DNA of 64,000 bases from Adineta ricciae (lineage: Eukaryota; Rotifera; Eurotatoria; Adinetida; Adinetidae), in contig CAJNOJ010000267.1 of the NCBI GenBank assembly GCA_905250025.1, forward strand, positions 1 to 64,000. Reading direction: 5' to 3'. The notes under the pieces are model-generated. The model had not been told where the DNA came from. It made no database searches and was given only the letters and a program-made list of their open reading frames with translations. Shown here piece by piece: positions 43,470 through 55,098 of the stretch; positions within the stretch are counted from its first letter, which is position 1, and every line of letters starts with the position of its first letter. Made by a program: the position numbers and the translations under genes.

Positions 43470-46400
43470 ATGCATATTGTTAAATGGATCACAATTCTTT
43501 TTTTTATTCTGACATCAAGTCTCGGAGCTCCATATAAATCAGCAAGAACATGTGGTTATGACGTAAGGAATTGCACAGTCGTAGTATGAACTATATCGAC
43601 AAAATCATTATGATTTTAGTCATGTAACTTAGGAAAAGCAGATAAACTTAATGTTCATCTGGTTCCTCACACACATGATGATGTCGGTTGGCTTAAAACA
43701 GTTGATCAATACTATTATGGATGTTAGTCGTGATTTAGTTGATCAAAGATGCATGCTTTCGAATTGATATCCTTTTAGCTCGTAGTGATATTGTCAATCG
43801 AGGTGTTCAATACATTATCGACTCAGTTATTCAGGCACTAGTGGATAACCCTGACCGTCGATATATCTATGTGGAAATGGCCTATTTTTGGCGTTGGTGG
43901 AACGAACAATCGGATGATATGCGTAACGTTGTCAAAGGACTGGTTAATGAAGGTGTCGATTCAGACAACATTGTATAGGAATAATGTTTAACTAGGTACT
44001 GTGTTTTAGGTCGTTTGGAGTTTATTTCGGGTGGTTGGTGCATGAATGATGAAGCAACAACGCATTACAATTCCATTATTGATCAGCACACTTTAGGTGC
44101 AGAATTCCTGCGTAATACATTTGGTGAATGTGCTCGACCAAAGCTTGGCTGGCAGATCGATCCTTTTGGGCATTCTAGAGAGGTGGCTTCACTGTTTGCA
44201 CAGGTTCTATCATCTTCTTCGGAAACTACTATATTGATAATAACATGTTTAGATGGGTTTTGACGGTCTATTTTTTGGCCGTATTGATTATCAGGATCGG
44301 ATACCACGCACTGCAGAAAAGAATTTAGAAATGGTATGGAAAGCAAGCGCCAATTTAGGTCAGTCTTTCTCTTCACTAGGATCACGTTGCAAGTAATAAT
44401 GGATTATTAGGCCGTCAAAGCTGGCTGTTTACCGGTGTTCTGCCACATGGCTACAGTGGCCCGAATTCGTTTTGCTTCGATATAAATTGTTCAGATCAGC
44501 CGATCATGGTACTGTATTAATCTTATCATGTTTTCGTTTTACATCGGTTGGCATTCTAGGATGATAAAAGTTTGCATGACTACAACGTAGACGAACGTGT
44601 TCAAGCATTTATCAATTCAGCACATGTTCAAGTATGTGACAATCGATGCTTTCCTTTCATAATCTGTTCCGTTATTGACTTTAGTCTCTGATCTATGCTA
44701 CTAATCATATCATTATGACGATGGGTGATGATTTCCAAGATGTAAATGCAAATGAGAAATTCAAAAACTTGGATAAATTAATACAATATGTTAATCTTCA
44801 AGTACTGGAAGAAATCTTTTCCAATCTCTCATATTTCTCTAAATTGAGATTGTTTTTTTTTTAGCAAGCAAATGGCAGTGATGTGAATGTGTTCTATTCC
44901 ACCCCTTCCTGTTATTTGTACGCTCTGAACAAAGTTAATAGAGAATGGAAATCAAAAAATGATGACTTCTTTCCATACGCAAGCATTCCATTTGCATATT
45001 GGACGGGGTATTTCACCTCGAGACCGGCATTCAAACGTTATGAACGCTACGCTAATAATATCCTTCAAGTAACACGACAACTAAACGGATTTTCACAAAT
45101 AAATCTACGAGATTCTATATTTTACTTGAGTAAGAAACATCTACATTCCGTTTTTCTGTTAACAACTATGAATATGATGAAAAGGTGAAGCAATGGGACT
45201 TGCGCAACATCACGATGCAGTCAGTGGAACAGAAAAACAACATGTAGCTGATGATTATGCACAACGACTAGCGGATGGTATTGGCCGGACGATAGTACGT
45301 ACATATTCACGAATATTTGGATAACGAATCTTCTTGTAGGACGTCATCAACAATGCTTATGGAAAATTATTACTTAAAGAAAATCGAACAGGACCAATTG
45401 CTCATCAATTTTTATGTCAATTTTCAAATATCAGTGAATGTCTTCCCATTGAAGGACAAAATGAAGTACAGAGGATATAAATTTCATTGATTGGAAATGC
45501 AAATTTTTTTAGTTCGTGTTAACACTTTGGAATCCAACTATTCATCCGGTGACAACTCACCCTCGTGTGCCAGTCACTCGACAATATTTAATCTATGATC
45601 CATCAGGCACGATTATTCATGCTGAAGTATTTTCTATTCATGGAAATATGAAACAATTGAGATTTGATTTCTTTTTCAATAGTATCTACCGATTCCACAA
45701 ACAATAAGAAACATTCCCGGCCGAACGAGCTCTGCTGTAAATCAATATGTCTTTCAAGCATCATTACCAGCTCTTGGTTATAATACTTACTATTTCAAAG
45801 CGCGTAATGCAACTATCAACGAACAGATAAAAGAATCAACAGTAAATCAAGCGTGTACCCTTCAAAATGAAGTAAAAAATACGAAATTCTATATATTTCA
45901 CTAAGAGACAATTTTCTTATTTGTAAAGCATCTGCGCGTAGAATTCAATGAATTAGGACACTTGAAACGTATTACTAACTTGGATAAGAATATTGTGGTT
46001 TCATTTACTGAACAAGGATTTTATTGGTACGTGAGTAAGTATTACATGTGCTCAATATATTGTCCGAAGCCACAAACTTCTTTCAGGTTATACTAGTAAT
46101 CCTACAACACCGGAATTTCCGTCATCAGGTGCATACGTATTTCGACCACTGTACCCTGAAGCTTTTCCTGTAAGTCCTTTGCGACAAATGTAAGTGACTT
46201 CGTTTACGATGTTTCATAGATCTATCTCGAAAATTTATTGTAGAAACTGTACGATCACAGATACAGTACAGAAAGCATCGATTATTTTCAATGATTGGAT
46301 TAGTCAAGAGATTCATCTCTATCGCAATGCATCAACTCTCGAAATCGATTGGACAGTTGGACCAATTCCAATCGATGATAATATAGGCAAAGAAATCATT

Positions 46401-47351
46401 ATTCGTTATAATACAAATATCGATAGTGGATCTAAATACTACACAGATGCTAATGGACGTGAAGTACTCGAACGTATACGCAATCATCGACCAACATGGC
46501 CTTACTTTCCTGAAGTACCTATCACTGGCAATTATTATCCGATCAATAGTCGTATTTGGATTCGTGATCGGGAACGTCAATTGACGATTCTTACTGGTCA
46601 GTGTTTTTCCTAGTGCGCATAGCCTTGCTCTTGTATAATTCACTTTTCTTCGCAGATCGATCGGAAGGTGGTGGAAGCATGTACGACGGTTCAGTTGAAA
46701 TTATGGTTCATCGTCGAATCTTGCACGATGATTCCATGGGTGTTGGCGAAGCTTTAAATGAAACTGCGTATGGTAAAGGTCTTGTAGTAACGGGTAAACA
46801 TATTCTTATTATTGATCGTCCATCGGACAGTGCTCGACTTCATCGAACTGGTGCTCAGCAGATGTTCATGCACCCATTGGCAACATATTCCTTACCAAAT
46901 ACATCATCCTATATAAATTATTCAAATATGTATAAGCAGAGTTGGTCTGCTCTATCGGACGCAATGCCATTGAACGTACATTTATTAACATTCGATCAGC
47001 TCAACTCGAAACAATATCTCATTCGAGTTGAACACTATTTTGAATTAAATGAAGACGATGTCTATTCCCAACCGGTGACAATCGATCTTCAAACATTATT
47101 CACAAGTATTGGTACGATCAAAGACATGACTGAACTGATCTTAACTGCTAATTTACCGCTATCAGATTTACATCGACTTGACTGGATGATAAAAGACGAT
47201 CAATCGTCACGTGCTGATATAATTCGTAAGTTTAGTTTATACTGCAGACGAATCTTTCGATCATTTTCTTTTAGAGCAATCTGTATCGAACACGACGTCA
47301 ATCACTTTGAATCCCATGCAAATTCGTACATTTCAAATCGATATTTTGTAG
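43470..47351 (+). CDS. Lysosomal alpha-mannosidase (GH38), copy A
   Basis: A complete multi-exon gene with introns of about 45-60 nt. Starting at ATG 43470, it encodes a signal peptide, then [43 protein letters not shown] (nucleophile), [32 protein letters not shown] and the C-terminal [21 protein letters not shown] exon (from about 46656). It ends in a last exon with [13 protein letters not shown] and TAG at 47349-47351. All are hallmarks of animal lysosomal alpha-mannosidase (MAN2B1-like), not of the Golgi enzyme. I checked most splice junctions by eye but not every one. Confidence 0.9.
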
Positions 47352-50266
47352 TCTTTTGAGTCCCGACTTTTTTTGATCGCATCTAAATTTGGAAAAACAT
47401 AATTTTAAGTAGCTAAATATGCCGTCGGATGGGTGGGTGTCAGTGGAATCGACTTGACGTTAACAAGTCGAATCCTTGAATAGTATTTCTAAATATAAAA
47501 ATTTAAAACTTGAAGAAGATCCTTAACATTCGAATCGAGTTAACGATTTCTACACGACTTACAATGAAAGGACCCCTTTGATTTTAGTCTTGAATTTTAG
47601 ACAAAATAGAGGTTGAGATTATGCGCATCATTGTGTATATTTTGTTGCTTTTAATTACGTGCAACAAAAAGTTTTTGATTCTATGCTATTTTCTGATATT
47701 TTGGACGATCAGTAGGGCTCCAAAATTTGTTCACTTTTGCACTCAGTATGGGAACTACCAGTGTTGATCGATGCTGGTTTTCACGCTCTACACAATAACA
47801 TATTGCCCTAGTTTATCAGTAGCTTCTCTGCCAAAAACTGTACGATCAAACAAGTCCCACAGGCGTCATTTATTTGTTAAACAAGTTATTTTTCAGATTT
47901 TTGTAACATGTTGTTGTAGTAACAACCTAGAAGAGCGCCAAAAATCTTCATAAATCAAAACTATTAATAAGCCATGTATCTCAATACATCGTCATTTTCA
48001 CTTTTCATTACGGCTTTACACTTCGATTCGGCAACAATTGCACAAAATGATCTACTGTAAACAACATCAATTTACGTGTGAAACTACCGTACATGGATCT
48101 ACCGGTTATACATCGTTCCGAACATCTGACATATACACCTCATGTTTTCGATTACGGACTTCATGATAAAATCGGCAGTGGCTTTTTTGTCACGGTGTTC
48201 GTAACGGACATCGATTCCGAGAGTTCGGAAAAATAAAATGGTACGAAACGTAGTTCACCCTTTGAAAGTCAATAGAATAGAGGCGAAGATATCTTCTGTC
48301 TCTATGAAACTCGATGTTTCGTACAACCATGACTAAATGTGCAGTTTCAATGTTTCATTTTGTTCGACGATTTATTCTATATTTAGTATTGAAACAAGCA
48401 AAATGAATGACATTGCACCATCATACAAGATTATTACTGCAAATCAAAACATTAGCCATCCATGCACTTTGCTATTACAGGTAATATACGATTTCGATGA
48501 TGATGATGACTGATAAAGAATATATCTTCGTGACTAGAGTATTATTAAGATTAAAACTATACTCACCTTTGTATACAATATTTTGTCCTTGTATAAAAAA
48601 GGACAGAACGAAATACAGTACACCAACGGATTATACAGTCATTCTCTATTTCTGTTTTACGAAAACATATGGCATAAAATTTGATGAAAAATAACAAAAG
48701 AAACTCTCTACATAGAAATCTTTTATATTTCTGAATCGCGATAAGTTTCGACAAATGTTCCATGCAAGATACAAGCTTTATGCAAAGCTTCAATTTTGTC
48801 AAAATAGATCATACGTATCTCAGTTGGATTCGAATGTCTGCAAACATTTATACATTAGAGATTCTTTTGAAATTTTCACTCTTTCTCGTCATGGTCATTA
48901 GCAAAAGTGTGGATGTATGTAGAATGTGCTAACTAAATCAGTACAAGTAGCTTATGAGGAAAGCGATATATTTTCAGAACGATGACGATTGTTGTAACAG
49001 TGGATATAGTGTAGATTTCAATGTAGCTCAAGTCCGAATCGAGTTAGAAGAGCACGAATGGACTAATGTTGAATCATGAGTCTTCCGATTGAATTCAGCT
49101 TTGAATTGGCAAGAACTTTTGAGAGATAATGTTTTTTTGTTGAAATATAAGATTTTTATTTAGATGAAATACCACCAATAAAAATTACATTCGCAGGAAA
49201 TTTATCAGAACGTAGAAGGGGTCGAATAAAATGTTAAAAGCGATCAGTATAGAATAATGTTTTTCTTATTCCAAAACTGGATATTCCTGAGATCTCTATT
49301 GAGATATTGACTTTCAGCAATATCGAAGTTGACGCTTTCATTATAGTGTCTTTCGTCCATGAAGAAAAAATTTTCAATCGAGAAAAAATATCGAGCACTG
49401 AGTGTGATCTCAAAGAACAAAAACTTAACCGTAATCAAGAATACAAAAGAAGAGATCCAAATTGAACAAGCCATCTCGTATTCAAAAGGAAACGAAGAAA
49501 TTTGAACGCAGAGAAAAGTACTATCGGAGTTATTTCTAGAGACAGGTATGAGCAGGGGGAACGATTTATGATTTGAATTTGAGTTTTGAGTGATTTAAAT
49601 CAGCTTTTCCCCGATTGGAGTATTCTCTTAAACGTGTTACATAAGGATACTGATGGAAAACAACTATTTTTCTCTCACACTATTCAAAAATGTAAAAAAT
49701 ACGAACTTTTTGCTGGCTTCGTTACATATAGTTTTGGATGAGCGGCAACTCAAAAGTTCTATTTAAAAATTTTCTAGTATACACAATTTGTAGAGCTCAA
49801 CGAACTCGATCTTGAATAACATTACTTGCCACCTTTCTCTTATTACATTTTTATTATTTGATCTCGTTGCGCTCATCGACCTTTCCAAGGCTTTTATCGT
49901 TTCTATTTTATAACTTGTACATAAACATACATAGATTTCTGAGAAGATTTTCAATCTTGAAAAAAATAATATGAAAAGCGTCAGTTACTTGACCTTAGTA
50001 CATTGCTCTGACTTTTGCGAACACATCAGTAAGCGTGGATTCAGCTTGTATTTTCTTTGCGAATCAAAGTTCATCTGTTTTTTATTGATGTTTCGTTAAA
50101 TGACAACAATTATTCGTTGTCATTCAAACAAACGATTAACGAAAAACGTCCTATTTCACGCATGAAATGCACCATATTTTGCGTACCTTACCTGATTAAA
50201 TGAGTATAGATTACCAAAAATAACGAATAATTTTGTCGTAGATTCTCTCTAACGTCGTAGTTGGCC
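47352..50266. other. Region downstream of alpha-mannosidase, copy A
   Basis: From 47352 to about 48100 it is homologous to 58339-59210 (copy B flank) and non-coding. From about 48100 to 50266 it is unique to this copy. I see only short open frames (48497-48694, 49244-49474) without motifs, and AT-rich sequence. Confidence 0.5.
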
Positions 50267-50274
50267 TATAAAAG
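50267..50274 (+). promoter_or_regulatory. TATA box of the Cys-rich peptide gene
   Basis: TATAAAAG in a GC-richer context, about 95 bases before the ATG at 50364. This is a good distance for a TATA promoter with a leader of about 65 bases. Confidence 0.6.
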
Positions 50275-50363
50275 CCATCGCACATCAATAGAAAGTCACA
50301 AACAAACATTCAACATTTCGTAAGCAACTTCCCTGTCCTAACTTCAAATCAATATCATTGACA

Positions 50364-50738
50364 ATGTTTATCAAACGCGCAATGCTCTATACAATTTGCC
50401 TTTTCGTATTACTCGTAGCAATCACCCGAGCATCATTTGCTGAATCTTTAGTCGATCGCAGTATGAATGAGGAATCGAGCGAAGATTCGCAGCAACATCT
50501 TAAGCAGCGTGCAGCACTGGTTGAAACTCTATTTGGTATTCAAAAACGTTGTGTTGGTTATGGTCAACATTGTTCACCTTATGGCGGCCTCCATTGTTGC
50601 GATGGTGATAATAACTGTGGTGGTGGTCGTGATGGTACTAGACGCGGTATTTGTTATTGTCGACGTACTGATAATTCCTGTATTGGTCGCCTTCGCAACG
50701 ACTGTCCGCAGACTTATTCTGGTGGCAATTGTGCCTGA
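50364..50738 (+). CDS. Predicted secreted cystine-knot-like peptide precursor
   Basis: A single-exon ORF of 124 residues; the frame is open two codons earlier, but the first ATG is 50364. Residues 1-27 form a signal peptide with a hydrophobic core. 28-60 is an acidic pro-region. Lys-Arg at 61-62 is a likely processing site just before the first Cys. The mature part, 63-124, has ten Cys spaced C-x6-C-x7-CC-x5-C-x11-C-x-C-x6-C-x7-C-x8-C. The first six match the C...C...CC...C...C order of inhibitor-cystine-knot peptides. Such precursors include antimicrobial, signalling and venom-type peptides, and the sequence does not say which. It has its own TATA box. I see no counterpart in the copy B flank. 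Confidence 0.7.
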   Translation: MFIKRAMLYTICLFVLLVAITRASFAESLVDRSMNEESSEDSQQHLKQRAALVETLFGIQKRCVGYGQHCSPYGGLHCCDGDNNCGGGRDGTRRGICYCRRTDNSCIGRLRNDCPQTYSGGNCA

Positions 50739-52689
50739 ATTAGTTAGTAAAAAGCAATATCACTTTCTAGTTTTTATATTCCACATATATCTTTACTTTT
50801 TGTAGAAAGTGCCAATGCCATGTCACCTTCCATCATCAACCTACAACTCTCGACAAACATTATTAATTATTAACTACTTTTGTCTTTCTCGCGTAGCTTG
50901 CTTTAATGTAGTTATACCTAATAAATCAACTCATTTGCCAGTTTTTTTTCTTTTCACTTTGTTGCTTTTCCTTTCTTTCAATCTAAATAAAGCTTTGATT
51001 ATCCAAATAAGCATATTAATCGGTAAAAATAAATATCGTTCAGGATTATATTGAACAATGATAACTTAATTAAATTCTATTTATGACAAAAAATGAGCTC
51101 GGAAACTCATTGCTCTACTCCAAAGATCAAATGAAATGAACTTTTTTGACGTCTATTTCTACAGATTTTTGTTAGATCATAAAGGAAGAGGCTATCGAGC
51201 TTGATTCGTTCAACAGACGATAAATAGTTAAATCAGAAACTTTTGGTTTGAGACGAATGATCAGTTTTACTATTCTCCGGCAATATTGGCAAAGTCTCGA
51301 AAAGCTTAGTTTTTCATTCTTCTATCTTATTAAAATAATTATTTCGAAACATTTAAAATTTCATATGATCAATACTATAAAAAGTATTATGAGCCTAGAT
51401 TTTGTATTACATAAATGACGTTTCACGCAATATTTTTTTTGTTTTTAATCATAAATAAATGAGATTATTGTTTTCTGAAGCTTCATAATTTGATCTGTGA
51501 GTATATTGGAAAAGGTAAGTGATCTTGGTTAACTGTGACCTTGATTACTGTATATTTTTGTCCTCAGTGCAGATGCGAAGAGAACGCTGACTGATCTATC
51601 GTATTACTGTAAATCGATATTGCTCTCATATTGTACAATGTTATTTATAGAAAAAGGGCTGCTTATTACATGAAAGAACAGAAAAAAAAACTTTTTTGAG
51701 TAATAATAATATTTGTAAACATGGATAGTGAGAATAACTATTATTATTTTGTGCCATATCGATTGTCAGTAAATGCTCAAATATCTATATTTTAGTGGTT
51801 GTTGGCAACATCCAAATGATGATGAGTTCTGTATTGAGCGCGACTATTTTTGCAATATTTTCTTACCGTGTTCGGTTTTAACTGCTTTAAAAACGATGCG
51901 TCGCACATTTTTGAACTTATCGATATGTGTGTATGTTACGAAATCGTCATGTTGTGACACGATAGTGTTATCTTTGATTTCTCCTTTCGGATCATTAATT
52001 TCTTAAGAAGACTAAATTATATAAATATTTAGATTCAAAAGAATGTAGGGTGTACAAAAGATACGACTAAAAAAAGTAAAATAAAACAATATTTTCCGAT
52101 GCATGTAACTGTAGATGAGATGGAAGTGACAGTACACTGAAAACAGAAACGGTTTAATACGAAATCGGAATTCTTTTCGAAACTGGATGTGCAGTGATTT
52201 GGTAACTAGGATTTCGTACACGAAATATCGCTGGATTTTTTATCCCCTTTATTTCGATCCGATGATTTCGTACCCAATAAGTTTTGCAACATGACATCAG
52301 GCTGTTTGAACGACTGTATACTCCACTGTCACCTACCTAGAAAACGGATTTAAATGCAAGATTAACTTTTGCGATAGGTCGTTTGTCGTCACGTCGGAAA
52401 TCTTTGCGCAGAATTCGACTTTTTCTTGAGCGGATTCGTTTCAGTGTAGGTTCCAATCAAGCTAACACTAGTTTCAAGTACAACTTGATGAGGTTTATCG
52501 GCTCCGATCATAAAAATTTTTACCCATACCCTCACCCTCACCCTCACCATCACCCGACCCCATCGCTGTTCTATTAAACAGACGTTTTATAACGAGCTGA
52601 AAGGTGAAAATCTAGTATGACTTTTTTAGCTTTTGTTTTTTTCTTGATTTCGAGCTACACAATAAAGAAGAAGAGAAACTCTCAAGTGA
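50739..52689. other. Intergenic region downstream of the peptide gene
   Basis: AT-rich with several AATAAA signals (for example, near 50984). The ORF at 51773-52006 has no recognisable feature. Low-complexity CTCACC repeats occur at 52531-52555. No gene is supported. Confidence 0.5.
52531..52555 (+). repeat. CTCACC short tandem repeat
   Basis: Three exact CTCACC units followed by decayed ones (CATCACC). Too short and of the wrong sequence to be a telomere array. Confidence 0.7.
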
Positions 52690-53024
52690 TCTTCAATGAA
52701 GAGTAAAATCGTCAAATGCGGCAACAACTTTTTCAACACGATGGGTCATGCTATTTACAAGATTTAATGCCAGCTCTTCTTGCAGCTTTTCCCACTCATT
52801 GTTCATTGCATTCACCAACGTTTCATATATAGCTGGCTGTCGTTGAACGACCTTTATCTTGAGCAAAGACCATTAATTTTTAACTGGATTAATATCGGAA
52901 CTTAAAGATAGCCAAGGTACATTTAAAATCCCTTGGGAATAGACTTCCAATTCTTGCTTTAGTTCGGTCGATGCTTGGGGTCGTTATCTTCGAATCAAAA
53001 CCATTGAGATTATCCAAAATGTGC

Positions 53025-53053
53025 GGGGGGGGGGGGGGGGGGGGGGGGGGGGG
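53025..53053 (+). repeat. G homopolymer, 29 bases
   Basis: An uninterrupted run of 29 Gs at the position where the copy B relic has only GAGGGCGGAAGG (about 62084-62095). The sequence after the run is a garbled version of the true flank. Confidence 0.8.
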
Positions 53054-53131
53054 AGGAGGCTCCCGCGATCGATTTCTTGATACCGGGCTTTGTTTTTGGT
53101 TTGTTTTCAAAAAGTAATCGCTTTTTCTTCT

Positions 53132-53132
53132 N
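53132..53132. other. Contig join (single N) at G-tract
   Basis: Both contigs end or start in G-rich sequence, so the G-tract caused the break. Confidence 0.8.
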
Positions 53133-53200
53133 GGGGGGGGGGAGGGGGGGGCGGGGGGGGCGGGGGGGGGGGGGGGGGGGGGGGGGCGGGGGGGGGGCGG
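53133..53200 (+). repeat. G-rich low-complexity run
   Basis: About 68 bases, nearly all G with a few A or C. It then continues into CGGAAGGAAGTAGAGCTCT, which matches the copy B relic. Its translation is polyglycine or, on the other strand, polyproline, and it is not coding. Confidence 0.8.
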
Positions 53201-53620
53201 AAGGAAGTAGAGCTCTGCGATAGATTCATTGATACAGGAATTCGTTGTTCAGGTTGTTCTGAAAACAAATTACTTTCTCGACTTCCTTTGATGAAAAGCA
53301 GCTCCAAACGTTGATCTTCGAAGGATATATGACTCTGCTCCAATGGTAATCTTCCATTGATCTAATACGGGGACTTACGGTCAAGAGTATGTACTTTTGC
53401 GTGTGTGCTCAGCTTCTTGCACATTCATCATCCCAATTAGAATCAAATATCCGATCTTATTTCACGCAAAGTATAAGAATTTAAATCATTCTTCCATCTA
53501 TCCATCCTTAATTCGAGACGTAGATACTGCGAATGTCAGATCGTGTTTTTCTCAACGAACTTTTTCACGTATCAGAGACAGTAATAGAGTATGTCACGTT
53601 TACTTTTCAAACTATTGATA

Positions 53621-53895
53621 CACTCTTTAACAATTTGTTTTTCTATTAGTTCATTTTATTTAGTTACGGTTGCGTGCTTTTTCTTAAAGATTAGTATCAG
53701 AACTAAATCGCATTCATAGACTATAATCATCATCTCATGAGAATCTACTCTGACGTAGTAACATCCAAAAGATACTATAATCATCTCAAATGATATACTA
53801 GATTCTGACAAGATAAAAGTACCGAGCAATGATAAAAATCCCTTTTTCTTATATACAACTGGTTCCGCTGTTCATTGTATATTTGAATCAATAAA
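53621..53895. other. Upstream region of GPCR copy A
   Basis: Conserved nearly unchanged at 62641-62879. It probably holds the GPCR promoter. It includes a TATATACAACTGG segment about 40 bases before the start. Confidence 0.5.
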
Positions 53896-54888
53896 ATGTC
53901 GAACTCAACTGTGAATATAACTATCTGTGACAGTGATGTATATTACATTTCAACGATTAACCTTGCGAACAAATTGATTTCTCAATATGGTATGGGTTTC
54001 ATTTGGTTTATTGGAAATCTCGGGTCCATTCTCATGTGTATTGTTTTTACTCAACCGATCTATCGTAACAGTCCGTGTGCGATGTTCTTTCTAGCTGCGA
54101 GTATTTCACAGTTTTTTACCTATAACTTTGCATTATTCACTCGTATACTCACTTTTGCGTTCGCTGTTCTTACTCTCAATTACAATCTTTGGTATTGCAA
54201 ACTTCGTTTCTACCTTTTTTACATATTCGTGGCTCTTCCTCGTTATTACATTATCCTAGCATCGATTGACCGATATTTCGCTAGTTCACGCAATGCACTT
54301 CGACGGCAACGAAGTTCACCTAAAATGGCCTTTCGGCTGATCATTGGAAATGTTATATTTTGGTGCATAATTTATATTCAAATCATTATTTTTTACGACA
54401 TCGAAAGTGGCACTTGCACATATCGAGCGGGAGCTTACGGAATGTTCTTTAGTATTTATATTACAATTGAAAGCGGCATCCTACCATTGCTCTTGATGCT
54501 CATCTTTGGATCGTTAACCGTGGGAAACATCCGTGAGTCGAAGATGCGCATTAATGAAGATACAGGGTTGAGGACACGAATGTCAAAGAAAGACATTCAG
54601 CTGCACCGAATGTTAGCAAATCAAATTGTTTTGTTCATCATTCTGAATATGCCGAATCCGATCTATCTGATCTACAGTTCATTTACAGTCAATATGTCAA
54701 AATCAGCACTCCAAAACACAGCAGAAACATTTATTAGTAACATGACATATGTGCTGATTTATTTCGGTTTTTCATTAGCATTTACGAATTTCATGTTTTC
54801 ATCGGGTATCTTCCGACGGGAACTTATTCAATTGCTTCGAACGAAAGTGCTTCGTCAAACTTCAAGGGCGACAAGGAGTGTAGCTTAA
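53896..54888 (+). CDS. Rhodopsin-like (class A) orphan GPCR, copy A
   Basis: An intronless ORF of 330 residues with seven hydrophobic helices. The N-terminus carries N-glycosylation sites. TM1 has the conserved Gly-Asn (FIGN, about 38-41). Cys101 at the top of TM3 and Cys174 in the second extracellular loop would form the usual disulfide. TM3 ends with IDRYFAS (Asp-Arg-Tyr at 125-127). TM6 has NMPNPIYLIY. TM7 ends AFTNFMFSS, with no NPxxY motif. A basic tail follows. The ligand is unknown; the closest broad group by appearance is peptide-receptor-like. Copy B is at 62880-63872. Confidence 0.85.
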   Translation: MSNSTVNITICDSDVYYISTINLANKLISQYGMGFIWFIGNLGSILMCIVFTQPIYRNSPCAMFFLAASISQFFTYNFALFTRILTFAFAVLTLNYNLWYCKLRFYLFYIFVALPRYYIILASIDRYFASSRNALRRQRSSPKMAFRLIIGNVIFWCIIYIQIIIFYDIESGTCTYRAGAYGMFFSIYITIESGILPLLLMLIFGSLTVGNIRESKMRINEDTGLRTRMSKKDIQLHRMLANQIVLFIILNMPNPIYLIYSSFTVNMSKSALQNTAETFISNMTYVLIYFGFSLAFTNFMFSSGIFRRELIQLLRTKVLRQTSRATRSVA

Positions 54889-55098
54889 ATTAAAACACTT
54901 CATCGAGATGACAATGGTCAGCTATCAATATATCAGACATAGGAAACCACACAAGCATGGAGTGAACGCAGAATCATCATCATACATTTGATCTTGAACT
55001 TATCCTTGCTTTTTTTTGTTGTTGTTCTATAGTAAAGATGTGACTGAATTTGCTAACTTTTTCTATTTTAAAAAACATTATATACAATGAATATCTAA

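Larger units (their letters stand above)
52690..53620 (-). mobile_element. Dead Tc1/mariner-type transposon, copy A
   Basis: The minus strand contains scattered transposase motifs in shifting frames. The DNDPKH catalytic motif lies near 52970-52988, then an SSDINPVKN segment (SPDLNPIEN type) and SMTHRVEKVV near the C-terminus. Upstream traces run to about 53620. Stops and frameshifts are frequent. A G-tract and the N at 53132 interrupt it. A homologous relic lies at 61690-62640, so the insertion predates the split of the two copies. Terminal inverted repeats were not found. Confidence 0.6.

Noticed and set aside
47771-47953. Small ORF downstream of mannosidase (also at 58820-59026)
   Set aside because: It is present in both flanks but with changes typical of non-coding DNA. 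There is no start context or motif.
52531-52555. Telomere-like repeat
   Set aside because: CTCACC repeated about three times is too short and differs from the TGTGGG-type repeat known in bdelloids.
52889-53343. Open frames encoding polyproline or polyglycine near 53000-53200
   Set aside because: They are translations of the G-tract and span a contig join.
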